A stretch of DNA of 38,962 nucleotides from an uncultured Lachnospiraceae bacterium (GCA_946620235.1 CAMONC010000006.1:1-38962), one strand, 5' to 3'. Shown: positions 8,182 through 16,835, counted from the stretch's first letter. Numbers and translations: made by a program. The notes: generated from the sequence alone by a model not told the origin.

Positions 8182-9400
8182 ATTTACCCTCCACGCGACT
8201 GTCCAGATAACCGTTACTCAGATACAGTCTGTATGTATCTCCTGTCTCTGCATCTTCTATCCTGCGCATACGCACGCCTTTGCCGGAAACAGCCACCGAA
8301 TACCCCTGATTCAACTTGTCTAACGGGGACAGGCCTTTAAGCTTCGTGATGTACATCTCCAGCATATGTCTCTTACGAGTCATCACGCCTTTCATGGCGG
8401 TCTCGATACGGTCCTCCAGGTTCATGGCGTAAGTGCGTTTCTGGATAAGCTTGTTCGAAGGACTTACCGTCTTGAGTGACAGTGACAGTCTCCCGGCACG
8501 TTCACGGCCTCTCCTTATATGCTCATACATAGCCGACTCGAGTCTGTCACGCAGAGATCCCATGTCACGATCCAGCCTATCGGCTTCATACACAGCCAGT
8601 TCGGCAGCCGCTGACGGTGTGGGAGCTCTCATGTCAGCCACAAAATCCGCTATAGTGAAATCCGTCTCGTGACCGACCGCGGAGATGATCGGAACCGGTG
8701 AATCAAATATCGCCTGGGCAACCATTTCTTCGTTAAATGCCCACAGATCCTCAATGGAACCGCCGCCACGGCCTACTATCATCACATCCACATGTCGGCT
8801 CTCAAGGTCGTGTATGCCACGGACTATCGACTCCGCAGCTCCGTCCCCCTGTACCTGTGCGGGATGCAGGATGATCTGCACATATGGGTTACGTCTGCGG
8901 GTGATATTGATGATATCACGAACAGCCGCACCGGTGGATGCCGTCACGACTCCCAGAGTACGTATGTATCTCGGAAGCGGTGATTTGTACTCGGCAGCGA
9001 ACATCCCTCTCTCTTCAAGTTCCTTTTTCAGAGCTTCATATCTGAGATAAAGGTCTCCCGCTCCGGCCTGAAGTATCTTCGTCGCATACAGCTGGTATGA
9101 TCCGTTCCGCTCATATACGTCGACACGTCCTTCCGCCTCGACCTTCATGCCGTCGGAAAGCGTGAATGTCAAGCCGCTACGGTTTGAAGAAAACATGACA
9201 CAGGCCAGTGATCCGTTCTCATCCTTCAAGGTGAAATAAATGTGTCCCGATGAATGGTATTTGCAATTACTGACTTCACCGGACACCTTCACCGACTTCA
9301 GGACGAAATCCTGACTGAACATATTTTTGATATATCTGTTTAGATCGCTGACTGTATATGCGTTTCTCACAGGTCTCTTAATGCTCACAGGCAGACCCAT
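8168..9400 (-). CDS. xseA: Exodeoxyribonuclease VII large subunit
   Basis: Catalytic subunit of ExoVII. The N-terminal OB-fold binds DNA (YTVSDLNRYIK, VSGEVSNCKYHSSGHIYFTLKD). The central nuclease domain carries LGVVTASTGAAVRDI, the glycine-rich VGRGGGSIEDLWAFNEE and SAVGHETDFTIADFVADMRAPTPS, all conserved in the family; the His-Glu-Thr-Asp segment belongs to the active region. A coiled-coil C-terminal part binds the small subunit. Length 410 is normal. The ribosome site before 9400 is weak, so a GTG four codons downstream is a possible alternative. It lies 45 nt after nusB. Confidence 0.95.
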   Translation of the reverse strand: MGLPVSIKRPVRNAYTVSDLNRYIKNMFSQDFVLKSVKVSGEVSNCKYHSSGHIYFTLKDENGSLACVMFSSNRSGLTFTLSDGMKVEAEGRVDVYERNGSYQLYATKILQAGAGDLYLRYEALKKELEERGMFAAEYKSPLPRYIRTLGVVTASTGAAVRDIINITRRRNPYVQIILHPAQVQGDGAAESIVRGIHDLESRHVDVMIVGRGGGSIEDLWAFNEEMVAQAIFDSPVPIISAVGHETDFTIADFVADMRAPTPSAAAELAVYEADRLDRDMGSLRDRLESAMYEHIRRGRERAGRLSLSLKTVSPSNKLIQKRTYAMNLEDRIETAMKGVMTRKRHMLEMYITKLKGLSPLDKLNQGYSVAVSGKGVRMRRIEDAETGDTYRLYLSNGYLDSRVEGKYEQE

Positions 9401-9445
9401 AATATACTATGAGTCTGCCCATGTGTCCCAATTCATATATATCAT

Positions 9446-9850
9446 CTATGCAAACTTTGCCAGTACACCGTTTACGAATCCTCCTGATGAATCCTGACCG
9501 TATTTCTTGGCCAGTTCGACCGCTTCATTGATAGCCACTGAAGTGGGAATATCATCATCATACCGGATCTCGTATATACCCAAACGGATGATCGTCAGGT
9601 CGGACCTCGACATACGCGTGGTAGTCCAGTTCTTACTGTTCTGGTCTACCGCTTCATCTATCTCGGGGATTTTCTCAACTATTGACCTGAATTTATCTCT
9701 GACATAGCTTTGCTCACTGTCTTTGGCATTCTCGGGCCATTCATCGGACTCAAAAAACAGTGTGATCTGCTCGTCCAACTGTTCGGGCGGATAGAATTCA
9801 ACACGAAACAGGAGCTTGTATATGGATTCACGCAATCTGCTTCTGGTCAT
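9446..9850 (-). CDS. nusB: Transcription antitermination factor NusB
   Basis: RNA-binding helical protein that with NusE (S10) binds boxA and supports rRNA antitermination. The 134 residues show [13 protein letters not shown] near the N-terminus and the C-terminal [39 protein letters not shown] region, of which IRLGIYEI and [12 protein letters not shown] are the family hallmarks. The final FVNGVLAKF is also typical. Its ATG overlaps the stop of the asp23-like gene (ATGA). Confidence 0.95.
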   Translation of the reverse strand: MTRSRLRESIYKLLFRVEFYPPEQLDEQITLFFESDEWPENAKDSEQSYVRDKFRSIVEKIPEIDEAVDQNSKNWTTTRMSRSDLTIIRLGIYEIRYDDDIPTSVAINEAVELAKKYGQDSSGGFVNGVLAKFA

Positions 9851-10230
9851 TGGTCTTTACCGGAAACGCTGATGCCGGATATCTTGACGCTGACATCGAC
9901 AACTTCCAGGCCGGTCATGTTTTCCACGGTGGTCTTAACCTTATCCTGAACCTGCTGACATGTAGTGGGGATGTTATAGCCGTACTCCATCACGATGGAC
10001 ATGAAGAGCTTCACATCCTTACCGTTCACATCGACCTTAACTCCTCTGCCTGAAGGACGAACCCCTACCTTATCAAGCAATTCTCTGGTCGCATCGCCTG
10101 CCATCCCATGTACGCCCTCGACCTCCGATGCGGCAAGAGCTGCGATCATTCCGACAACTTCATCGGCGATCTTTACGGAGCAGGGACCCTGCATGCCTTT
10201 TTTGCCTTTGGCAGTCTTCTTTTCTTCCAT
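9847..10230 (-). CDS. Asp23/Gls24 family protein (YqhY/AmaP-associated type)
   Basis: Small cytoplasmic, probably envelope-associated protein of the alkaline-shock Asp23/Gls24 family, often linked to cell envelope homeostasis or fatty-acid synthesis control in Firmicutes. The 127 residues show a Lys-rich start, then [46 protein letters not shown] and the closing [19 protein letters not shown]. It is the first gene of the operon. AGAGGAT lies 6 nt before the ATG, and a strong promoter lies about 40 nt upstream. Its position before nusB matches the common Clostridia order. Confidence 0.9.
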   Translation of the reverse strand: MEEKKTAKGKKGMQGPCSVKIADEVVGMIAALAASEVEGVHGMAGDATRELLDKVGVRPSGRGVKVDVNGKDVKLFMSIVMEYGYNIPTTCQQVQDKVKTTVENMTGLEVVDVSVKISGISVSGKDQ

Positions 10231-10266
10231 AGTTTATCCTCTCTGTGTACTCTTACACACTCATTT

Positions 10267-10295
10267 AGTATAGCAAAACCACCTGTGAACTTCAA
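10267..10295 (-). promoter_or_regulatory. Sigma-A promoter of the asp23-nusB-xseAB-ispA-dxs-tlyA-nadK operon
   Basis: On the minus strand TTGAAG (10290-10295) and TATACT (10267-10272) are separated by 17 bp. The -10 is extended by TGC. No terminator is seen between this promoter and the lipoprotein gene upstream (stop 10331-10333), so read-through from that run could add to expression. Confidence 0.75.
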
Positions 10296-10330
10296 TCCAA
10301 TACGGATCAGCCTAAAGCCCGGATCAAGTC

Positions 10331-11683
10331 TCACTGACCTCTTAATCCGAAGCTGATCGTCAGCAGATCCCTGTTTTCCCAATAACTGATAGTGGTGCCC
10401 AGTTCATTTGTATTCAGATAGTCAAAAACATGCTGATCATCCAGGAGGTATCGCTTTATATCCGCATAAGCGGCTTCGCTTGAAGCTTTCAGGGACACGA
10501 ACTCGCTGCCCTGAGCGGATGCCCTTTCAAACAGCGTACTGAATCCCACTTCATCTATCGCAGTGAAATACGCTCCCTCCCTGACATAATAATTGTCGGC
10601 AATGGCTGTGCAGTTAGGGAGATCCACGGGAGAGTCGGGCGTGTGAGTCTTGAATATCTCATATCCGGGTACGCACAGATAATCATAACTGATGGACGGA
10701 AAGCTTCCTTCCAGGCCTTCCTCCCTGCGATAGTTCGCATCTCCCCATGTAGTATCCATGTAATAATACGAACCGTCGGCTCTCACCAGATTCCACGAAT
10801 GATTTCCCTGATCCACCACTACTCCTCTGACCAGAGTGCAGGGAATCCCGACCTTGTTCAGCAGATACTGTGTAGCCTTGGCATAGCCCTGACATACGCT
10901 CCTGCCGTTGATGAAAACCGAGCAGATATTCTGGTTATCAGCTGAATCAGGGTCATAGTCGGTATTCTTGATGATATATTCGTATACGTATTTGATCCGG
11001 GTATAATCATCGGCATCGGGCATCCCGGCCAGACAATTATCTACATATGCATCTATGGATGCCTGTCTCATGCTGATCGTATCGGCATCCATGGTGCTCA
11101 CGCATCTGAATCCGATAGCTTCCAGCACATCACCTCGCGTGTATCTGGTATATACATATCCGTTCACCCAGAACAGTTCCGGATGGTCCATCATCACGCA
11201 CAGGAAAATGCGATCGATCTCGTCCGTGTCCTTGCAATCCAGTTCATAATCATCAAGACGGTCCCTGAGTGTCAGGTATATCTCGTTATATACTCTTTTA
11301 CCGGTCTGATCCAGTCTCTCATAGGCAAATCTGCCGACATTTGAAGCACCGGATGCCGCAATCTCTTCGTCGGTATAACCGTAGAGACCTTCAATACCTC
11401 CGGTACTCTCCGCCCCCTCGACTTCATACTCGGTTTCATCCGTTTCGCCGTCATACGCATCCGGGAATTCAGCCTGTCCTACTTCATGGGATTGACTCTG
11501 ATCGCCGGTTTCGGCATGCCCGGTGTCTGCGGGAATGGGTTCGATCTGCCGCTCATAGTCATCCGGTGTCTCTATTGAAAAGGCACAACCGGTCAGACAC
11601 ATGACCAGACACATAAGCACCGAAACGCATGAGATCAGATATTTATTCGGCCGACCCGAATTCCGACAAAACGAGGCCTTCAT
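10331..11683 (-). CDS. Transglutaminase-like domain lipoprotein
   Basis: Exported lipoprotein with a C-terminal transglutaminase-like (papain-fold) domain. The N-terminus has basic residues, a hydrophobic stretch and the lipobox LTGC with Cys33, so it should be membrane-anchored outside the cell. Residues 45-115 are an acidic linker. The fold includes Cys264 in NGRSVCQGYA, His295 in GNHSWN and Asp310 in YYMDTTWGD, the expected catalytic triad. In bacteria such domains usually act as peptidases or cross-linkers of wall proteins; the substrate here is unknown. GGAGAG just upstream supports the start at 11683, although this makes it overlap the prfC 3' end by 41 nt. It ends the deoB-prfC run. 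Confidence 0.85.
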   Translation of the reverse strand: MKASFCRNSGRPNKYLISCVSVLMCLVMCLTGCAFSIETPDDYERQIEPIPADTGHAETGDQSQSHEVGQAEFPDAYDGETDETEYEVEGAESTGGIEGLYGYTDEEIAASGASNVGRFAYERLDQTGKRVYNEIYLTLRDRLDDYELDCKDTDEIDRIFLCVMMDHPELFWVNGYVYTRYTRGDVLEAIGFRCVSTMDADTISMRQASIDAYVDNCLAGMPDADDYTRIKYVYEYIIKNTDYDPDSADNQNICSVFINGRSVCQGYAKATQYLLNKVGIPCTLVRGVVVDQGNHSWNLVRADGSYYYMDTTWGDANYRREEGLEGSFPSISYDYLCVPGYEIFKTHTPDSPVDLPNCTAIADNYYVREGAYFTAIDEVGFSTLFERASAQGSEFVSLKASSEAAYADIKRYLLDDQHVFDYLNTNELGTTISYWENRDLLTISFGLRGQ

Positions 11684-13244
11684 TTCTCTCCATTGTCATG
11701 CCGATGCTCCATTCATTTACGAACAGAAGCAACGGTCTGTCCTTCAGATCGGATACCTTCTTCATGTCGGATGTACCGGTCAGTCTGGGTACATCGACCT
11801 CGTTATAGTTCTGTATCCATCTGATGTATTCATAAGGCAGGGGTTCGAGCTTGATCTCGACATTATATTCATTCTCCAGCCGATATTTCAGGACATCAAA
11901 TTGCAGTACTCCGACCACTCCGACTATTACTTCCTCCAGGCCGCTTCCGATTTCCTTGAATATCTGGATCGCACCCTCCTGGGCTATCTGAGTCACGCCC
12001 TTTACAAACTGCTTACGTTTCATCGTATCAAGCTGTCTGACTCTAGCGAAATGCTCGGGAGCAAACGTCGGTATGCCTTCGTATCTGAATTCATCCTTCG
12101 GGCAGGCTATGGTATCGCCGATAGAGAAAATACCCGGATCGAATACACCTATGATGTCTCCGGCATACGCTTCTGTCAGGATCTTGCGGTCATCTGCCAT
12201 GATCGTCTGAGGCTGCGAAAGTCTCATGACCTTTCCGGACTGTACGTGCTTGACTTCCATCTGTGCATCATAGCGTCCGGAGCATATCCGCATGAATGCG
12301 AGCCTGTCACGGTGAGCCTTGTTCATATTCGCCTGTATCTTGAAAACAAATGCGGAAAAATCATGTTCCGTAGGATCTATGATACCGGCATCGGACTTAC
12401 GTGCCAGAGGAGTCGTGGTCATCTCAAGGAAATGCTTAAGGAATATCTCCACACCGAAGTTGGTCAAAGCCGACCCGAAGAACACCGGAGTCAGATTGCC
12501 GGCACGTACCGTATCCAGATCAAACTCAGCGCTGGCACCGTCCAAAAGCTCAATCTCGTCAACGAGCTTCTGATACGCAGCGTCGCCGATCTCGGCACGT
12601 AGCGCATCGGCATCATCCAGCCCTATTATATGCGTCTCTCCCTCTTTGGTACCTTTTTGTGTATCATAGTAGAGGTTGACCGCGCGCCCGGTCCTGTCGT
12701 ATACACCTTTGAAGTTCTTGCCGGAACCTATGGGCCAGTTTACCGGACAAGTGGCTATGCCGAGCTCCTTCTCTATGTCATCCAGGAGGTCAAAGGTATC
12801 GTTCGCGTCACGGTCCATTTTGTTTATAAACGTGAAAATAGGTATATGTCTCATGACACATACCTTAAACAGCTTTCGTGTCTGAGGTTCCACGCCCTTC
12901 GCGGCATCTATGACCATCACGGCGGAATCGGCTGCCATCAGGGTACGATATGTATCCTCCGAGAAATCCTGATGTCCCGGAGTGTCAAGTATGTTTATGC
13001 AAAAGCCGTCATATTCGAACTGAAGAACCGAGCTGGTAACAGATATACCACGTTGCTTCTCTATCTCCATCCAGTCACTGACTGCGTGTCTGGCAGTTGC
13101 CTTGCCCTTTACCGATCCGGCAAGGTTGATCGCTCCTCCGTACAGAAGCAGTTTCTCGGTCAATGTTGTTTTACCGGCATCCGGATGCGAAATGATCGCA
13201 AATGTACGCCGGCGGTTTATCTCTGAATTAATATCGTTAGGCAT
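11643..13244 (-). CDS. prfC: Peptide chain release factor 3
   Basis: Ribosome-bound GTPase that recycles RF1/RF2 after peptide release. The P-loop SHPDAGKTTLTEKLL lies near residues 18-32. Switch regions follow, with the DTPGHQDFSEDT G3 motif and the NKMDRD G4 motif. The C-terminal part (PEHFARVRQLDTMKRKQFVKG) is typical of RF3. At 533 residues it is full-length. GGGAGAT lies just upstream of the ATG. It sits 21 nt after deoB. Confidence 0.96.
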   Translation of the reverse strand: MPNDINSEINRRRTFAIISHPDAGKTTLTEKLLLYGGAINLAGSVKGKATARHAVSDWMEIEKQRGISVTSSVLQFEYDGFCINILDTPGHQDFSEDTYRTLMAADSAVMVIDAAKGVEPQTRKLFKVCVMRHIPIFTFINKMDRDANDTFDLLDDIEKELGIATCPVNWPIGSGKNFKGVYDRTGRAVNLYYDTQKGTKEGETHIIGLDDADALRAEIGDAAYQKLVDEIELLDGASAEFDLDTVRAGNLTPVFFGSALTNFGVEIFLKHFLEMTTTPLARKSDAGIIDPTEHDFSAFVFKIQANMNKAHRDRLAFMRICSGRYDAQMEVKHVQSGKVMRLSQPQTIMADDRKILTEAYAGDIIGVFDPGIFSIGDTIACPKDEFRYEGIPTFAPEHFARVRQLDTMKRKQFVKGVTQIAQEGAIQIFKEIGSGLEEVIVGVVGVLQFDVLKYRLENEYNVEIKLEPLPYEYIRWIQNYNEVDVPRLTGTSDMKKVSDLKDRPLLLFVNEWSIGMTMERNEGLVLSEFGSAE

Positions 13245-13265
13245 TATATCTCCCGGTTTAATCTT

Positions 13266-14417
13266 TTACAGCATGCTCTTTCCTGAAAACTCAGGTTTGA
13301 TTCCAAAAATATCAAGTACGGTGGCTCCGATATCGGCAAATGTGTCCCCGGTGCCGCGGTTTCCCTTACGAACCCGCTCTCCTGCCATCAGAAAAGGAAT
13401 ATACTCCCGCGTATGATCCGTGGTCTTCATATATCCGGGATCACATCCGTGATCTGCCGTGATCATCAGATAATCATCGGGTCTCAGCTTATCCAGCATG
13501 ATCGGCAGTTTTTTGTCAAAATATGTGAGTGCTCCGGCATATCCCGGTATATCTCTGCGGTGGCCGTATATCATATCGGTATCCACGAGGTTCACGAAGC
13601 ACAGGCCCTCAAAATCCCTGTCCATGATAGCGATGGTCTTATCGATCCCGTCCGGATTACCTGTGGTCGGGTTGGACTCGGTTATGCCTTTTCCCGCAAA
13701 TATATCTCTGATCTTGCCGACAGATATGACATCAAGTCCGGCAGCCTGAAGCTGATCGAGCATCGTCACACTCGGAGGCAGAAGTGAAAAATCATGTCTG
13801 CGGGGTGTACGGGTATAAGCTCCGCTCGTTCCTATGAAAGGTCTGGCTATAACACGTCCGACCGCATGCTCACCCTTAAGCATGTCTCTGGCTGTCTGAC
13901 AGTACTCATAGAGTTGCTCTACGGGCACGATATCTTCATGGGCCGCGATCTGAAAAACCGAATCTGCGGATGTGTAGACGATCAGATCCCCTGTCCGCAT
14001 ATGCTCATCACCGTATTCATTGATGACTACGGTTCCTGAGTAGGGCTTGTTACAAAGGACTCCGCGTCCCGTCAGGCGTTTAAACTCATCTATGACTTCA
14101 TCGGGGAATCCATCGGGATACGTGGGCAGAGCCTTGGGGGAATATACACCTGCTATCTCCCAATGACCGATGGTCGTATCCTTGCCGTTTGAGCGTTCCG
14201 CAAGTCTGGCAAAAGCACCCTTCGGATCACTTACCCCTTCCAGATAATCTATGCCGTCTATATTGAAGAGTCCGAGCTGCTTCATATTGCTCAGGTCAAA
14301 ACCCGGATCCGTCGAGCAGCTCTTAAGTGTATTCGCTCCCGCATCACCGAAACTTGCCGCATCCGGCATCTCGCCTATGCCACAGCTGTCAAGCACTATG
14401 ATGAATACTCTGGACAT
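13266..14417 (-). CDS. deoB: Phosphopentomutase
   Basis: Interconverts ribose-1-phosphate and ribose-5-phosphate (and the deoxy forms) in nucleoside salvage. It belongs to the alkaline-phosphatase superfamily with two Mn ions. The first metal-binding segment is IIVLDSCGIGEMPDA with Asp10. DTTIGHWEIAG, NLVDTDMIYGHRRD and ADHGCDPGYMKTTDHTREYIPFL give the remaining metal ligands and phosphothreonine region. Length 383 is usual. The ATG follows GGAGG. In many species deoB sits with pupG or deoD; here it follows two CobW-type genes, a 26-nt gap away. Confidence 0.96.
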   Translation of the reverse strand: MSRVFIIVLDSCGIGEMPDAASFGDAGANTLKSCSTDPGFDLSNMKQLGLFNIDGIDYLEGVSDPKGAFARLAERSNGKDTTIGHWEIAGVYSPKALPTYPDGFPDEVIDEFKRLTGRGVLCNKPYSGTVVINEYGDEHMRTGDLIVYTSADSVFQIAAHEDIVPVEQLYEYCQTARDMLKGEHAVGRVIARPFIGTSGAYTRTPRRHDFSLLPPSVTMLDQLQAAGLDVISVGKIRDIFAGKGITESNPTTGNPDGIDKTIAIMDRDFEGLCFVNLVDTDMIYGHRRDIPGYAGALTYFDKKLPIMLDKLRPDDYLMITADHGCDPGYMKTTDHTREYIPFLMAGERVRKGNRGTGDTFADIGATVLDIFGIKPEFSGKSML

Positions 14418-14443
14418 GTCAATCCTCCTGCAATTTATGTGTA

Positions 14444-15385
14444 TTAACTGAAGCTTATGACCTGATCCCTGGGAGACGGTTCCTTCGCCGGAACTACCTC
14501 CAATGCCTCCAGAACAGGTCCTTCATGACCTTCATACTCCGGCAGTGCGGCTTTATCCACCCGTGCCGTGATCGTGATCCAGTCCTTATTCTCAAGTTCG
14601 GATGTTTTGTCATACCTGCACAGATATCCGAGAAATGACATATCCTCAGCACAGCATGTCATAGCCATCCTGCCCGGCACGAAATAATCGGCTCCTACTC
14701 CGTCGGGCTTCATGACCTGAGCGAGATATCGTATCTTTTTCCCCAGATATCTGTCAAGATGATCCATGGCATCGATGAAAAAGATACCGAATCCGTAATT
14801 ATCCAGTTCTATGATATCCGCATTCAGATCAAACGGCAGATCCGCTTCAAAAATCTGACTGATCTCGCCCTGAGCATCCTCAAAGACTATGTCCGCCTTG
14901 GGATTGACCGCCTTTATATTTCTCTTATATGTTGCGAGTTCCTCTCCCAAGCCGTCACATCTGTTGAATATGATGAGTTCGGACTTCTTGATCATCTCAT
15001 TTAAGAGTGACTTCATGTTGCTGTAGTACATCGGAAAAGTGGAAGCATCTATGGTCGTGATCTGCTGTTCTATGCTCCAGAACCACGGCAGCTTCACGTT
15101 CTTATAATTCCACATTCCGTTAAATTCAACGATAACTCTCTCGGGCTTGTATGCCTTATCAAGCTCCTGAAGCTTCTCGGGAGTGAAATCGGACTCATTC
15201 TCGATGACCTCTTTGACGGTACGTGTATTCTTAAGGAGCTCCGGATCATACTCGATCTCACCCTCCTCGCACAGTATCAGAAGTGTAGTCCCTTTTGCCT
15301 GAAAATAAGGCTGTGCCAATGTGTAATTGATAAACTCGGTTTTCCCGCTCTCCAGGAACCCCGTGATCATATATACCGGTCTCAC
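14444..15385 (-). CDS. CobW-like P-loop protein with C-terminal YcgQ/DUF1980-like domain
   Basis: The N-terminal half is a CobW/HypB-type P-loop protein: ITGFLESGKTEFIN (residues 7-20, Walker A) and a likely guanine-specificity motif IFNRCDG at 139-145. The CobW CxCC metal motif is absent; the equivalent position reads LCEEGEIEYD. The C-terminal third (about 215-310) has YFVPGRMAMTCCAEDMSFLG and then WITITARVDK and GPVLEALEVV. This CC-acidic pattern resembles the DUF1980 domain of YcgQ-type (TIGR03943) proteins, which are encoded beside metal-linked permeases. Start is GTG at 15385, overlapping the preceding CobW stop as GTGA; ATG at 15370 is an alternative. The CobW assignment is secure; the fusion reading is by motif only. 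Confidence 0.75.
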   Translation of the reverse strand: MRPVYMITGFLESGKTEFINYTLAQPYFQAKGTTLLILCEEGEIEYDPELLKNTRTVKEVIENESDFTPEKLQELDKAYKPERVIVEFNGMWNYKNVKLPWFWSIEQQITTIDASTFPMYYSNMKSLLNEMIKKSELIIFNRCDGLGEELATYKRNIKAVNPKADIVFEDAQGEISQIFEADLPFDLNADIIELDNYGFGIFFIDAMDHLDRYLGKKIRYLAQVMKPDGVGADYFVPGRMAMTCCAEDMSFLGYLCRYDKTSELENKDWITITARVDKAALPEYEGHEGPVLEALEVVPAKEPSPRDQVISFS

Positions 15386-16449
15386 TTCTTTATCAGTCCT
15401 TCCAGTCCGTGTACATCCAGCTCTGCTCCGATCACGCAGAACTTACCTGTGACATCGGGTTCACCGGCACGCACATTCTTCTCTCCGGGTACGTAATCGA
15501 AGTATATCCATCCGCCCTCGGAGTCGGGAACCATACCCTTGGCCCTCAGTACAGCACCGTACTTCTCCGAATCGAGTTCATCGAGGATACGGTCGATCTC
15601 GTCCGCAGAATATCTGGCCGGAGTCTCATACCCCCAGCTGTCAAATATATCATCCGCATGGTGATGATGATGTTCATGGTCATGATCATGATGGTGATGG
15701 TGCTCATGCTCGTCTTCATCGTCATCGTCGTGATGGTGGTGATGATGCTCGTGCTCGTCTTCATCGTCAGCGTCGTGATGGTGATGATGATGCTCGTGCT
15801 CATGTTCCTCAGCTACACGTATAGCTTCCTTCATAAGTTCTGCCTCAAGATCGGTAGCACCTTCGATAGTCTCCAGGATGCTCTTGCCCGAGAGCTCATC
15901 CCATACGGTGGTTATGACCGTAGCCTTGGAATTGTGCTCTCTGATGAGATCCACGCACTCCTTCAGCTTATCTTCGGAGATATCGCCTGTTCTGCTCAGA
16001 ACTACAGTCCCGGCATGTTCTATCTGGTTGATAAAGAACTCGCCAAAGTTCTTTGCATACATCTTAGCCTTCTTGGCATCCACGACTGCCACTGCCGAAT
16101 TAAGCTCCACATCCTGATCCGCCATGGCATCATTGACTGCTTTCATAACATCGGAAAGCTTACCTACACCTGAAGGCTCTATGATGATCCTGTCAGGGTG
16201 ATACTGATCCAGTACCTCCTTCAATGCTTCCCCGAAGTCACCTACCAGCGAGCAGCATATACATCCGGAATTCATCTCACGGATCTCAATGCCGGCACTC
16301 TTTAGGAATCCGCCGTCTATGCCTATCTCACCGAACTCATTCTCAATGAGCACAGTTTGAGAACCGCTCAGCGCTTCGGCCAGCAGTTTTTTGATCAGGG
16401 TTGTCTTACCGGCGCCCAGAAACCCCGAAACGATATCAATCTTAGTCAT
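15382..16449 (-). CDS. CobW-family metallochaperone GTPase with His/Asp-rich insert
   Basis: COG0523 GTPase, a family that delivers or allocates metals such as Zn, Co or Fe. Walker A GFLGAGKTT is at residues 9-17, the hallmark CxCC motif in SGCICCS at 61-67, and IIEPSGVG at 89-96 is the switch region. Residues 216-264 are a His/Asp/Glu tract built of three near-identical 15-residue units, a probable metal-binding loop, followed by the C-terminal domain. The NKxD-like position reads LSRTGD instead of LNKTD, so guanine specificity is uncertain. ATG at 16449 is chosen because GAGG lies 7 nt upstream and the family starts there. The gene is coupled to the next CobW-like gene by a 4-nt overlap. 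Confidence 0.9.
   Translation of the reverse strand: MTKIDIVSGFLGAGKTTLIKKLLAEALSGSQTVLIENEFGEIGIDGGFLKSAGIEIREMNSGCICCSLVGDFGEALKEVLDQYHPDRIIIEPSGVGKLSDVMKAVNDAMADQDVELNSAVAVVDAKKAKMYAKNFGEFFINQIEHAGTVVLSRTGDISEDKLKECVDLIREHNSKATVITTVWDELSGKSILETIEGATDLEAELMKEAIRVAEEHEHEHHHHHHDADDEDEHEHHHHHHDDDDEDEHEHHHHHDHDHEHHHHHADDIFDSWGYETPARYSADEIDRILDELDSEKYGAVLRAKGMVPDSEGGWIYFDYVPGEKNVRAGEPDVTGKFCVIGAELDVHGLEGLIKK
15658..15804. repeat. Tandem 45-bp coding repeat for the His/Asp-rich tract
   Basis: Three imperfect copies of a 45-bp unit encode EHEHHHHHHDxDDED-type 15-mers, the third one altered and extended. The phase matches the CobW-family reading frame exactly, so the copy number may vary by slippage without frameshift. 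Confidence 0.85.
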
Positions 16450-16468
16450 GATAAAACCTCTTTTCTCT

Positions 16469-16792
16469 TTAGTCACCTACGTGGTCAAACAGATATTGCA
16501 GTACTTCAGGCGTAAATCTACGAGCCTGCACACCCAGCATCATGGTTCCGTCCTCCTGAGGATCCTCTCTGAGGACATCCGCATACATGATAAGAGTCTC
16601 GGCAACCACAATCACATCCATATTCAGGATATGAGGTGTTCCTGCGGGTACTCTGATACCCATGCCCAGAGGGCTCACATTCTCGGTGCGGCAGTAGATC
16701 TTTTCCTGGGTATCACATACCACGATCACTGTGTTGGACGGGAACTCCACTCGGTTGATTTTACGTCTTTCTTCGGATCTGTTGTCTGACAT
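16469..16792 (-). CDS. PilZ-like domain protein, putative cyclic di-GMP receptor
   Basis: A stand-alone 107-residue protein with the two motifs of a PilZ cyclic di-GMP binding site. RxxxR is at residues 10-14 (R-K-I-N-R) and ENVSPLG at 37-43 is the (D/N)xSxxG motif with Asp replaced by Asn. Predicted beta strands (VIVVCDT, MDVIVVAETLIMYADVL, MMLGVQARRF) surround them, as in the PilZ barrel. There is no signal or membrane segment, so it should be cytoplasmic. AAGGAG precedes the ATG. It ends 19 nt before the CobW pair and starts 43 nt after the aldo/keto reductase. Two diguanylate cyclases elsewhere in the window could supply the ligand. The Asp to Asn change could weaken binding. Confidence 0.65.
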   Translation of the reverse strand: MSDNRSEERRKINRVEFPSNTVIVVCDTQEKIYCRTENVSPLGMGIRVPAGTPHILNMDVIVVAETLIMYADVLREDPQEDGTMMLGVQARRFTPEVLQYLFDHVGD

Positions 16793-16835
16793 TTGCTTTC
16801 TCCTTTTTTATGATTATTCAGCTTAATGCTGACAG

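Noticed and set aside
10231-10330. Possible terminator after the transglutaminase lipoprotein gene
   Set aside because: Only a 4-bp ATCC/GGAT stem without a T-run is present; the space is filled by the asp23 promoter.
11601-12602. Long plus-strand open frame over prfC
   Set aside because: Antisense shadow of the conserved RF3 gene, with no ribosome site or recognised motif.
15658-15804. Tandem repeat as a possible CRISPR-like array
   Set aside because: Units are contiguous without unique spacers and fully coding, so it is a protein repeat.
15409-16173. Plus-strand open frame with a Met/Val-rich hydrophobic stretch that looks like membrane helices
   Set aside because: The hydrophobic run is the complement of the His/Asp codon repeats in the CobW gene; it is an artefact of the repeat.
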